From positions 1,116,001 through 1,180,000 of the forward strand of contig OZ254962.1 in the NCBI GenBank assembly GCA_965276005.1: a DNA stretch of 64,000 nt, written 5' to 3'. Below the pieces are notes generated by a model. That model saw only the letters and a list, made by a program, of their open reading frames with translations. It searched no databases and was not told the origin of the DNA. Below are positions 8,317-15,273 of this stretch, in pieces. Position 1 is the stretch's first letter. Each line of letters begins with the position of its first letter. The DNA comes from G965232465 sp965276005 (lineage in GTDB: Bacteria > Pseudomonadota > Alphaproteobacteria > JAQWUY01). A program made the position numbers and the translations under genes.

Positions 8317-8561
8317 ATGACATACATACCTGCGAAAGGGGATATTGTGTATATCAATTTTGACCCACAAGTGGGCAAAGAACAAAGAAAACGCCGTCCT
8401 GCTGTAGTTATATCACCGCAGAAGTACAATAAACATGGGTTTGTACCCATTACACAAGGTGTAGGGATAAAATCATCCGTAGGATTTAAAGTGTGTATAG
8501 ATGACGGAAATGACAAGGTGTCGGGGCATGTCCTGTGCGACTAAGTAAAATCGCTAGATCT
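8317..8561 (+). pseudogene. mazF: MazF/PemK-family endoribonuclease toxin, ended by a nonsense codon
   Basis: The frame encodes a PemK-like barrel: YIPAKGDIVYINFDPQVGKEQRKRRPAVVISPQKYN, then the FVPITQ strand and a segment ending KVSGHVLCD. Family members continue (L/A)DQVKSLDW. Here the Gln position is TAA (8542-8544), and the following in-frame codons read VKSLD, so one C-to-T change accounts for the stop. Beyond about 8561 similarity is lost, so the C-terminal helix is also missing. The start is the ATG at 8317 with AGGAAG seven bases upstream. Loss of function would let the cell survive without the MazE partner. Confidence 0.75.
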
Positions 8562-8779
8562 GCCAATATTTGCTGTTGTTGATGGATATGAACATGTTTC
8601 TTGTCCAGCCATTTACCCACTGACAAGACAACGGATACTTTGATGTTACCAATAAAGACACCGTGACCGCTGGTCATGAAGTTCATGATATGGGTTACTG
8701 TATCCGCCGGCATATTCGGATATTGCTTTAAAATGTCTGTACTGCAAAAGCCATAACGGCGATTGAACGATTGGTACAT
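8486..8779 (-). CDS. Doubtful hypothetical protein opposite the mazF 3' end
   Basis: An open frame of 97 residues (starting MYQSFNRRYGF) that I do not recognise. Its last 20 residues are antisense to mazF and look like shadow coding. The first 75 have ordinary composition. No good ribosome binding site precedes the ATG. It may be the remnant of a gene that recombined with the mazF 3' end near 8560, or not a gene. Confidence 0.3.
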   Translation of the reverse strand: MYQSFNRRYGFCSTDILKQYPNMPADTVTHIMNFMTSGHGVFIGNIKVSVVLSVGKWLDKKHVHIHQQQQILADLAILLSRTGHAPTPCHFRHLYTL

Positions 8780-8863
8780 ATTTTATTGGGCATGAATTTT
8801 TGGATACATGATGATTTCTCTTTTTTATGTATATCACAGCCATGATCGACTATTGGATAGCGT

Positions 8864-8890
8864 GCGGTGAATAAAAATATTATTCACCGC
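8864..8890. promoter_or_regulatory. Perfect 11-bp inverted repeat upstream of the Fic promoter
   Basis: GCGGTGAATAA (8864-8874) and TTATTCACCGC (8880-8890) are exact inverted copies around a five-base loop. They end 20 bases before the -35 box of the Fic gene. No T run follows on either strand, so it is a better candidate for a protein-binding operator than for a terminator. Confidence 0.55.
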
Positions 8891-8910
8891 ATAATATGCG
8901 ATAAATAATA

Positions 8911-8939
8911 TTGACAGGGTTTTGTGTTGTTTGTATAAT
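8911..8939 (+). promoter_or_regulatory. Consensus sigma70 promoter for the Fic gene
   Basis: TTGACA at 8911-8916 and TATAAT at 8934-8939 are separated by exactly 17 bases, matching the sigma70 consensus at all twelve core positions. The predicted transcript starts near 8946, giving a leader of about 19 bases before the Fic ATG at 8965. Confidence 0.8.
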
Positions 8940-8964
8940 TAGTTGTGCTAAGTGAGAACTAGAT

Positions 8965-10068
8965 ATGTGGATTTATGAACATTTAGATTGGTTTGATTTT
9001 TCTTGGGATACGGATAATCTGTTGCCTTTGGTGGCGGACATTCGGTATCGGCAAGGGATTTTGCTTGGGCGGATGCGGTCTTTAGGGGTTTCTTTGCAGA
9101 CGGAAGCCAGTTTACATACTTTGACCAGTGATACGGTCAAGTCTTCGGCTATCGAAGGGGAACATTTGGACACGCAAGAAGTCCGGTCTTCCATTGCCCG
9201 TCGATTGGGTATTGACATAGGCGGTATCACGCCCACCAATCGAGATGTGGATGGTATTGTGGAATTGATGTTGGATGCCACACAGCACTATGATATGCCC
9301 TTAACCACAAACCGTTTGTTTGGGTGGCATTCGGCTTTGTTTCCCACCGGTCGCAGTGGCATGCACAAAATCACGGTGGGAAATTGGCGACAGCCTAGTA
9401 CAGATCCTATGCAGGTTGTGTCGGGTTCTATCGGCAATCAAAAAATCCACTTTCAAGCCCCTAATGCGGAAGTGTTAGATGCGGAAATGCAGACTTTCTT
9501 ACATTGGGTCAATATGGATACACCCATAGACCCGATTATTAAGGCAGGGGTGGCTCATTTATGGTTTTTGACCTTACACCCCTTTGAAGATGGTAATGGG
9601 CGTCTGGCTCGGGCGATCAGCGATATGTTATTGGCTCGTGCAGACGGCACAGCCCATCGATTTTATAGCATGTCCACACAAATACAGCTCGAACGCAAAA
9701 CATACTATGAGCAACTAGAAAAGCAACAACGAGGCACCCCCGATATTACCCAGTGGATCGGGTGGTATCTACACTGTTTGGGTCGGGCAATAGACAGTGC
9801 GGAACATACTTTAAGCAATGTGATTTTTAAATCGCAAGTTTGGGACATGTTACAGGACAAGCCAGTAAACGAACGGCAACGCTTGATTATAAACCGCATG
9901 CTTGAAGACGGTTTTAAGGGATACATGAACACTTCAAAATATGCCAAGATGGCAAAGTGTTCCACCGATACCGCTTTGCGGGATATTAAGATCCTACAAA
10001 CATGGGGCATATTCTTACAAAACAATAGTGGTGGAAGAAGTACAAGTTATCGGATAAAAAATTTTTAA
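8965..10068 (+). CDS. Fic-domain protein with N-terminal inhibitory motif and winged-helix C-terminus
   Basis: Fic proteins usually transfer AMP from ATP to a protein hydroxyl. The active-site motif HPFEDGNGRLAR (about residues 206-217) is intact. An inhibitory-helix motif, SSAIEGEH (about residues 59-66), places the autoinhibitory Glu in the N-terminal helix, so activity is likely restrained in cis. The N-terminus (WDTDNLLPLVADIRYRQG) resembles DUF4172. The C-terminus (about 310-367) looks like a winged helix (NTSKYAKMAKCSTDTALRDIKIL), suggesting DNA binding. It has its own consensus promoter and a weak ribosome binding site. A second, different Fic protein lies at the far end of the island. 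Confidence 0.9.
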   Translation: MWIYEHLDWFDFSWDTDNLLPLVADIRYRQGILLGRMRSLGVSLQTEASLHTLTSDTVKSSAIEGEHLDTQEVRSSIARRLGIDIGGITPTNRDVDGIVELMLDATQHYDMPLTTNRLFGWHSALFPTGRSGMHKITVGNWRQPSTDPMQVVSGSIGNQKIHFQAPNAEVLDAEMQTFLHWVNMDTPIDPIIKAGVAHLWFLTLHPFEDGNGRLARAISDMLLARADGTAHRFYSMSTQIQLERKTYYEQLEKQQRGTPDITQWIGWYLHCLGRAIDSAEHTLSNVIFKSQVWDMLQDKPVNERQRLIINRMLEDGFKGYMNTSKYAKMAKCSTDTALRDIKILQTWGIFLQNNSGGRSTSYRIKNF

Positions 10069-10069
10069 A

Positions 10070-10552
10070 TCATATGAGTGATAGTTGCGTACTGGGAATG
10101 CCAAACAGCATATGTGTTAAGTCTGTAATTGGTTTTATCAAGATGCTGGGATTGTGATGGTTGTTTTCTTCGCCAGTATCAAACCGCATCAAATATAGAT
10201 GGGTATCATTTGCTGATGGATCCCATTTCATAGCAATGTGATCGTAACATAATATTTCTTGTATAGTATCCGTGTCATAACAAGATAAGCCCACATATAT
10301 ACCTACGAATGTATCCGTGATAACGATATGTAACTTGCGACGATACGAGTTTTCATATCCAACTTCATCTCCGATACAGTCGTTAAATATTTTACTATTG
10401 ACAATATGATAACAGCAAAGTTTAATGTGGTCTAAATCCATATTGTGGGTAATTTTTGGATGTTCATCGAGCATCTGTTCCATGTACCAGTGATATTGTT
10501 GGTTGGCAACAGAAGGTAAATAAGCACCGCCCGGCATTGGAAATATTTTCAT
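10070..10552 (-). CDS. Hypothetical protein
   Basis: An unrecognised 160-residue soluble acidic protein. It starts MKIFPMPGGAYLPSVAN and has a central stretch of alternating hydrophobic residues (KLHIVITDTFVGIYVGLSCYD). The stop lies one base from the convergent Fic stop. A promoter is not obvious. It belongs to the run of minus-strand small genes typical of phage or plasmid accessory DNA. Confidence 0.5.
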   Translation of the reverse strand: MKIFPMPGGAYLPSVANQQYHWYMEQMLDEHPKITHNMDLDHIKLCCYHIVNSKIFNDCIGDEVGYENSYRRKLHIVITDTFVGIYVGLSCYDTDTIQEILCYDHIAMKWDPSANDTHLYLMRFDTGEENNHHNPSILIKPITDLTHMLFGIPSTQLSLI

Positions 10553-10594
10553 TATATCTCCCCCTAAATTTGTGTTAAACTTTATTGCAGATAT

Positions 10595-10620
10595 AAAAAA
10601 GGCGATTTTATAACCGCCTT
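10595..10620 (-). terminator. Intrinsic terminator
   Basis: On the minus strand AAGGCGGTTATAAAATCGCCTT forms a hairpin followed by TTTT. It ends the transcript of the small gene at 10631-10849. The stem sequence is very similar to the terminator at 14895-14921. Confidence 0.75.
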
Positions 10621-10630
10621 TATTGAGTTG

Positions 10631-10849
10631 TCAAAACGGGTCAACATTTTCCCCGTTCTCGTTTAAGATATATCGCCCGGCGAAACAATAGTACTGGATT
10701 TCATTGTCTTGCACTTCGTACACATCGTCTTGTGGCAAATGCTGTTGTTGGGCAAATGCCCTAATACCCTTCTCGGTAAATCCATGTACCAAGAATGATG
10801 ATCCGTTGGTTTTTGAAAAAACCATGTTGATTGTTGGTGTATCAGTCAT
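10631..10849 (-). CDS. Small hypothetical protein
   Basis: An unrecognised 72-residue protein (starts MTDTPTINMVFSK). I chose the ATG at 10849 because AGGAG lies seven bases upstream; the frame is open 30 codons further but with no ribosome site. A terminator follows directly. The sequence includes ENGENVDPF at the C-terminus. No domain is evident. Confidence 0.5.
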   Translation of the reverse strand: MTDTPTINMVFSKTNGSSFLVHGFTEKGIRAFAQQQHLPQDDVYEVQDNEIQYYCFAGRYILNENGENVDPF

Positions 10850-10928
10850 TTTTATACTCCTAATGATTAAATTTACGATACTTTTTTTTGACCCCCGCAT
10901 GAAGTCAATACATGTCAAAATGCTTATC

Positions 10929-11198
10929 TTATAAAGCATGGCAAGAAGGGTGATATATCCTCTGTGTCGTTATGTGGTCAGACATATATGCTTGCAATGC
11001 GGTTAGTCCACCAATATGCTGACCATTAATTTCAATTTGCGGGACGGTTTTGGCATTGTGAAAGCGGGCAAAAAATGCTTCCCTTGTTATATCGTTTCCC
11101 AACTTTACAATTCGTGGGCTATGCCCTTGTGCTGTAACCAATTGTTTGGCAACATCACAATTGGGACAGTTGTCTTTACAATATATGGTAATGTTCAT
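10929..11198 (-). CDS. Glutaredoxin
   Basis: A small thiol-disulfide oxidoreductase of 89 residues. The dithiol active site is CPNC at residues 11-14, after the strand MNITIYCKDN. The cis-proline motif TVPQI (about residues 51-55) and the glutathione-site GGLTAL (about 63-68) are in place. An additional Cys at residue 7 is unusual. It overlaps the preceding gene by 23 bases. Short glutaredoxins like this are common on phages and plasmids, where they can serve ribonucleotide reduction. Confidence 0.88.
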   Translation of the reverse strand: MNITIYCKDNCPNCDVAKQLVTAQGHSPRIVKLGNDITREAFFARFHNAKTVPQIEINGQHIGGLTALQAYMSDHITTQRIYHPSCHAL

Positions 11199-11505
11199 TT
11201 GTTTTTTCCTTTTTTAGCATATTTGCCTTTGTGTATTTATAATGCGTGTGTATGTCGAATTCGTGAGACCATCTGCCAGTTTTACCTCTAAAGGTTTGGT
11301 TTCTGCTCGCACCCCAATTTCCAGTTTCCCATTTGAAAACTCTGAATATACCGTCTGCTATTTTTTCAAATTTAAAATCCATACGATTGACAAAAACCGC
11401 TTGGCATGCGTCAATGTTGTTATCGATGAAATATTTTAAAGCTGTTTTGGCATGTTTGCGTATGGTAGCGGTAGTACCGTATTGTTGAATGTTTTGAATT
11501 TTCAT
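11176..11505 (-). CDS. Hypothetical protein
   Basis: An unrecognised protein of 109 residues. The ATG at 11505 follows AAGGA. It has an N-terminal helical region (ATIRKHAKTALKYFIDN) and a central basic/aromatic stretch (FRVFKWETGNWGASRNQTFRGK). Its 3' end runs 23 bases into the glutaredoxin gene, so the two are co-translated. Confidence 0.5.
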   Translation of the reverse strand: MKIQNIQQYGTTATIRKHAKTALKYFIDNNIDACQAVFVNRMDFKFEKIADGIFRVFKWETGNWGASRNQTFRGKTGRWSHEFDIHTHYKYTKANMLKKEKTNEHYHIL

Positions 11506-11534
11506 GTTTTTTCCTTTATAAGAAATGTTAAAAT

Positions 11535-11556
11535 AAGGGGGGCGATTGCCCCCCAC
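11535..11556 (-). terminator. Probable intrinsic terminator
   Basis: On the minus strand GGGGGGCAATCGCCCCCC is followed by TTATTTT. It lies directly after the 40-residue ORF at 11560-11682. Confidence 0.55.
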
Positions 11557-11559
11557 TGA

Positions 11560-11682
11560 TTACGGTTTTGCATTGAGATTGGTTAGCATCGGTGTTTTGT
11601 CATTTTCCTTAGCCCATTTTTCTGCGTCTGCAAGTGTAGCAAACTTTCGCTTGCTCATATCGGTATATGTTACTTCTACCAT
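11560..11682 (-). CDS. Small 40-residue protein
   Basis: An open frame starts MVEVTYTDMSKRKF and includes TLADAEKWAKENDKTP, with AGGAG seven bases upstream and a hairpin terminator downstream. The charged helical middle suggests a compact DNA- or protein-binding peptide. I do not recognise a family. Confidence 0.45.
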   Translation of the reverse strand: MVEVTYTDMSKRKFATLADAEKWAKENDKTPMLTNLNAKP

Positions 11683-11721
11683 CGGTATTCTCCTCATTAT
11701 AATAGGATGCAACCAACGCAT

Positions 11722-11766
11722 CTAAAGTAAGGTGTTTAAATTTAAAGTAAGGTGTTTAAATTTCAT
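11722..11766 (-). pseudogene. Mini-ORF cut short by a 20-bp tandem duplication
   Basis: A strong ribosome site (GAGGAG) precedes the ATG at 11766, which reads MKFKHLTLNLNTLL and stops. The stretch TAAAGTAAGGTGTTTAAATT is present twice in tandem on the plus strand (11722-11761). Removing one copy would give a frame reading MKFKHLTLDALVAS and continuing, so the duplication (20 bp, not a multiple of three) probably shifted the frame. Confidence 0.4.
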
Positions 11767-11853
11767 TTTGGAATCTCCTCGTTGTCAAAAAATAAATACT
11801 TTCTTTTGCCCCCCTTACGGGGGCATATATATGAAAAAATTTTATCTATTGGG

Positions 11854-11880
11854 TAAAAAAATGGGGGCATGTATCCCCCG
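11854..11880 (-). terminator. Intrinsic terminator after the GHKL gene
   Basis: On the minus strand GGGGGATACATGCCCCC is followed by ATTTTTTT, directly after the stop of the GHKL ATPase. Confidence 0.7.
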
Positions 11881-11886
11881 TGTATA

Positions 11887-13605
11887 TTATGTAGTGCTTG
11901 GCTTTATCTTAATGCGGTTATACAGATGGCTACACACATGCCTAATCCAAAACCATAGGTCAAAATTGGGTGTAATCTTTGCCTGCCACTGGGTACTCTT
12001 GGTGATGGTATATGATTCGCCCGTCCGTAAATAATACCCTAGCCCGGATTGATGTATGATTTCTTCAATCAACAGCATACGGTTATCTTGAAATGCAATA
12101 TTGATAGCCTGTTCCATAACTTCTGTCTTAAAATATTTCCAAGATTCTTCGAACGAATCGTCAGACCCATAATCGTCAGACCCATAATAGTCAAACATGT
12201 ACTGTTTAAAGATAGCAATAATACCATCAAGACATATTTTATTTGGATCGATCCATAATTGTTGTACAGATGCAAGTGCTAATCCGGGACAACCAGATAC
12301 AAACATACCAATCGGTCGTTTAACGGTCTTGCCATTGCTTAACTTTAATTCGATGTGTATATCTGACACTTTCCAACCTACTTGATTGTTCTGTCGTGAA
12401 TCGTTTTGTCTGCTGTAAGGTTTACCATTACACCACAGCATCACATCGATAACAGTAGCAATAGTATTGTACCAACTATACCCTGCGTATTCTGTATCTG
12501 GTTCAACGAACACGGTATCGGTATCACCGCCACCGACCCATGATGCCATAAAATCATGATGGCTATCATGCCATTTTTGTATCATGTACTCTGACAAAAA
12601 GCAGACTGTATCGGTAATATCGGTTTTAACAGCACCGCTATCTATCATACCACACACAGCACGCAGTTTTGGCTTAGCCTCACCAATATCGTATCCAAAT
12701 GATTGTGCATGTTGGTACACCTTATAAGGCAAATTGTGCGATATATTATTGTCTGCAACATACCCATAAAGCACCTTATAGGCATATGCACACACTGCAT
12801 CAAACTTTTCATTATGCACCACTTCATTGCGTTGTGGCAATACCAACTCTAAACCATTTGTATACTGTACATCGATTTTAACACATAACTTTCCGGCATC
12901 GGTTTTTAAGCAAGGCAGCATATCCTCACACAATCCATGACCATAAAAGTTAATATTGGGTGTGGATTTTAAGACGCTGGCATATTGCTTTGGGCATACA
13001 GCATACCTAATACCCTTATATTCTTGCACATATAGGGCGTCATGTAAAAAGTCTTGTTGTTGTATGGCGGTGCCATTTAGTATAACCTTAACAGGCAAAT
13101 ATCGGCAGGCATTTTCGATAATCGTATGTATGTTATGGGCATCATTACTCATTTTGCTAAAATAAATCTCTGTGCCTTGTTGTTGCATATCACTAGGCAA
13201 CGGTTTAATATCCGCTTTACCGTTAAAATGGGCATCTTCTAGGTACACTGTCCACGCTTCGGCAGCAGCAGTTTTTGATACAATTTTAATGTCCTCACAC
13301 CCTGCTAGGCAAAACACCCCCATACCCGCCGGGTCTTCTGTGGTCGTAATATCTGTGTTCCATGTGGACTTTCCCAAGTGAAACATATCCTCAGGATGTT
13401 GACACCCTGTGCCATTGTCTATTATACAAAAATCTAACATGTTCTTACTATCTTGACGGCGGACACAGGAAAGGTCAATCACTGTCGCCCCTGCCCGGCG
13501 GGCGTTTTGCAACAATTCGGTTAAAATTTGGTCGATAGTCGCATTGAACAACCGGGTTGCTTTGGCAATCATATCACCAGATACTTTTGCTGTAAATGTT
13601 TTCAT
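11887..13605 (-). CDS. GHKL-type ATPase (Hsp90/MutL/histidine-kinase fold)
   Basis: A 572-residue protein with an N-terminal GHKL ATP-binding domain. The N box is TELLQNARRAGA (residues 28-39), the G1 box IIDNGTGC (about 60-67) and the G2-like box PAGMGVF (about 92-98). The rest is not recognised. A region near residue 485 has a duplicated YGSDD, caused by a 15-bp tandem repeat. AAGGAGGAG precedes the ATG, and a 44-residue ORF lies 15 bases upstream in the same operon. Proteins of this kind occur on phages and large plasmids; the role is unknown. It could be a chaperone-like or defence ATPase. Confidence 0.8.
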   Translation of the reverse strand: MKTFTAKVSGDMIAKATRLFNATIDQILTELLQNARRAGATVIDLSCVRRQDSKNMLDFCIIDNGTGCQHPEDMFHLGKSTWNTDITTTEDPAGMGVFCLAGCEDIKIVSKTAAAEAWTVYLEDAHFNGKADIKPLPSDMQQQGTEIYFSKMSNDAHNIHTIIENACRYLPVKVILNGTAIQQQDFLHDALYVQEYKGIRYAVCPKQYASVLKSTPNINFYGHGLCEDMLPCLKTDAGKLCVKIDVQYTNGLELVLPQRNEVVHNEKFDAVCAYAYKVLYGYVADNNISHNLPYKVYQHAQSFGYDIGEAKPKLRAVCGMIDSGAVKTDITDTVCFLSEYMIQKWHDSHHDFMASWVGGGDTDTVFVEPDTEYAGYSWYNTIATVIDVMLWCNGKPYSRQNDSRQNNQVGWKVSDIHIELKLSNGKTVKRPIGMFVSGCPGLALASVQQLWIDPNKICLDGIIAIFKQYMFDYYGSDDYGSDDSFEESWKYFKTEVMEQAINIAFQDNRMLLIEEIIHQSGLGYYLRTGESYTITKSTQWQAKITPNFDLWFWIRHVCSHLYNRIKIKPSTT

Positions 13606-13619
13606 AATGGTACTCCTCC

Positions 13620-13754
13620 TTATTGAGATGGGATTAAACTGATGTTCATATGGTTAAGTTTATCGGAAATCCGTTCGGCGATCTGTTCGGCTGTTTCATT
13701 TTTATTTGATGCAAACAGCACCGTTTCATAAGTCTCAATGCGTTTGCCGTCCAT
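13620..13754 (-). CDS. Small 44-residue protein or 3' fragment of a longer gene
   Basis: A short frame reads MDGKRIETYETVLF and RISDKLNHMNISLI. It ends 14 bases before the GHKL gene, behind whose ribosome site it lies. The frame continues upstream (to about 13846) without a start, antisense to the ParA-like gene, so this may be the tail of a gene cut by rearrangement near 13765. No strong ribosome site precedes the ATG. Confidence 0.4.
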   Translation of the reverse strand: MDGKRIETYETVLFASNKNETAEQIAERISDKLNHMNISLIPSQ

Positions 13755-13766
13755 ATCCGTCAGATT

Positions 13767-14288
13767 GTGGGCAATGCTCTGCTGTGGGCAGAAAATACCC
13801 GTATGCCCAATATCCAGCAGGGCAGTGCCAGCGATGAAAAAGGGCTAAACAATGCTATCGAGGTGGCAGCATTACAAAAATATGATGTCATTTTAATAGA
13901 TACAGCAGGTATAAATACGGCGTTTTCACAATATGTATTGTCCGTATCAAACTTGGTGGTGTTGCCTTTTGATACAGGGCAATATGACTTAAACGGTGTC
14001 ATAAATACTTTGCAGCGTATCGAACGGACAGCTAAAATGTGTAAAAAACTTATCCGTACTGTGTTGGTTGCCAATCGCTATAACCCCCAACACAAAATTG
14101 CAAAACATATTATTCATGCCTTAAAACAAAAAGGCGACGGGTATAACATTTTGTATGGCTGTCCATACCTGACCGGATTTAAACAGATGGCAGACGGCGG
14201 CTTGCCTGAGGGAAGTGCATTAAAAGCAGCAAAACAATTTTTAGCAGTGTTGCAAACGCACAAACATTTACATTTTTACAACAAATAG
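13767..14288 (+). pseudogene. parA: ParA/Soj-family partition ATPase lacking its N-terminus
   Basis: The 173 residues match the C-terminal three quarters of ParA: WAENTRMPNIQ, the Walker B region YDVILIDTAG (about residues 38-47) and the switch region NLVVLPFDTGQYDLNGV. The N-terminal deviant Walker A (KGGxGKS/T), essential for ATP binding, is absent, and upstream codons reach a stop at 13707 without encoding it. The apparent GTG start (13767) has no ribosome site. A truncation or inversion breakpoint near 13765 is likely. The downstream small DNA-binding gene completes a typical plasmid partition pair. Confidence 0.75.
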
Positions 14289-14299
14289 AGAGACATAAA

Positions 14300-14608
14300 A
14301 TGGTCGGCACAAGTATTGATTTTGATGGCAGAGAAAACACACAGCAGAAAGGCAAAAAAGTATCCCAGAAAAAAAAGGATACCCAGATCGCCAAAAATGC
14401 TAACAGCAGAAGAAACCCATATTTATATGGTAAAAAACCATTCACCATCGGCAATGTACCAGAAGAAACAAGAGAATGCTTTTTGCAAATGGCAAAAGAG
14501 AAGCAAGTGTCTTCACGGGAACTGTTAAGTATGTTATTGATTGACGCCGGGGCAGATATTTTAGATTTACGCAAATTAAACCCATCTAGACGCAGTATGA
14601 AAGAGTAA
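14300..14608 (+). CDS. Small ribbon-helix-helix-like partner of ParA
   Basis: A 102-residue basic protein directly downstream of the ParA remnant. The N-terminal half is charged and probably disordered (QQKGKKVSQKKKDTQIAKN). The C-terminal half (FTIGNVPEETRECFLQMAKE, then SSRELLSMLLIDAG) fits a strand-helix-helix fold. This resembles the centromere-binding protein of type Ib plasmid partition systems (ParG-like). The fold prediction and the partition role are inferences from context. Confidence 0.55.
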   Translation: MVGTSIDFDGRENTQQKGKKVSQKKKDTQIAKNANSRRNPYLYGKKPFTIGNVPEETRECFLQMAKEKQVSSRELLSMLLIDAGADILDLRKLNPSRRSMKE

Positions 14609-14617
14609 GAATATTAC

Positions 14618-14845
14618 ATGGATACATGGCACCAAGATAATGATGTACCGACCTATTTAAGGCGGGCTTATCATTTGGGATAAAACACCAGAAATGGCAT
14701 GGGAATTTTGGAAAAAATGTTACACAGTGGTACCTTAAACTACAAAGAAAAATCCCAACTCGAGTACACCATGCGGGAAGTAGAATATAAAAAACCCAGT
14801 CTGCGAAAGCAGATTACTGCATGGAAAAAGACCCATAAAAAGTAA
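14618..14845 (+). pseudogene. Degraded small gene split over several frames
   Basis: A start at 14618 reads MDTWHQDNDVPTYLRRAYHL and stops at 14683. Another frame then reads DKTPEMAWEFWKK, and a third (ATG 14699) reads MLHSGTLNYKEKSQLEYTM to a stop at 14845. Joined with two frame changes they give one plausible protein of about 75 residues ending in lysines. Function unknown. It follows the partition genes on the same strand. Confidence 0.35.
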
Positions 14846-14894
14846 CATACTGTGACCATTGTGCTCTGGCATCTGTGGTGTTGGGTCTCTAAAC

Positions 14895-14921
14895 ACAAAA
14901 AGGCGATCAGACGACCGCCTT
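14895..14921 (-). terminator. Intrinsic terminator of the HU-like gene
   Basis: On the minus strand AAGGCGGTCGTCTGATCGCCTT is followed by TTTGTGTTT. It lies just past the HU-like stop, and its stem closely resembles that of the terminator at 10595-10620. Confidence 0.7.
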
Positions 14922-14935
14922 ATATTATTCGGTTT

Positions 14936-15187
14936 TTAATTTACAGCATTTTTTAGCCCCTTACCTGCTTTGAATTTAGGGAGTGTGGCGGCAGCAATGG
15001 CTACTGCTTCGCCTGTACAGGGGTTGCGACCTGTTCTAGCGGGGCGGTGGATAGTAGCAAATGTGCCAAAGCCGATTAGGCGGACTTCCTCGCCCTGTTT
15101 AAGGGCAAAAGTGATAGACGCAAATACCGCATCAATTGCCTTCGCCGAATCCGATTTGCTCATACCAGTACTAGGTAGCGGACGCAT
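14936..15187 (-). CDS. HU/IHF-family DNA-binding protein, 5' end altered
   Basis: The HU core is clear: TGMSKSDSAKAIDAVFASIT, then VRLIGFGTFATIHRPARTGRNP (the DNA-binding arm with RxGRNP) and the C-terminal PKFKAGKGLKNAVN. HU normally has about 16 residues before the TGMSK position, but this frame has only eight (MRPLPSTG) and no ribosome site. A better start (ATG 15227, behind GGGGGG) reads MIKITAIKLWCEFYASAT and stops, in another frame. A single frameshift near 15174 would join them into a normal-length HU, so the gene may be broken or use an unusual start. Confidence 0.8.
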   Translation of the reverse strand: MRPLPSTGMSKSDSAKAIDAVFASITFALKQGEEVRLIGFGTFATIHRPARTGRNPCTGEAVAIAAATLPKFKAGKGLKNAVN

Positions 15188-15273
15188 AAAATTCGCACCA
15201 TAGTTTGATTGCAGTTATTTTAATCATGACCATTTCCCCCCTAAACCTGTTAGGATACCTTACACAATAGATG

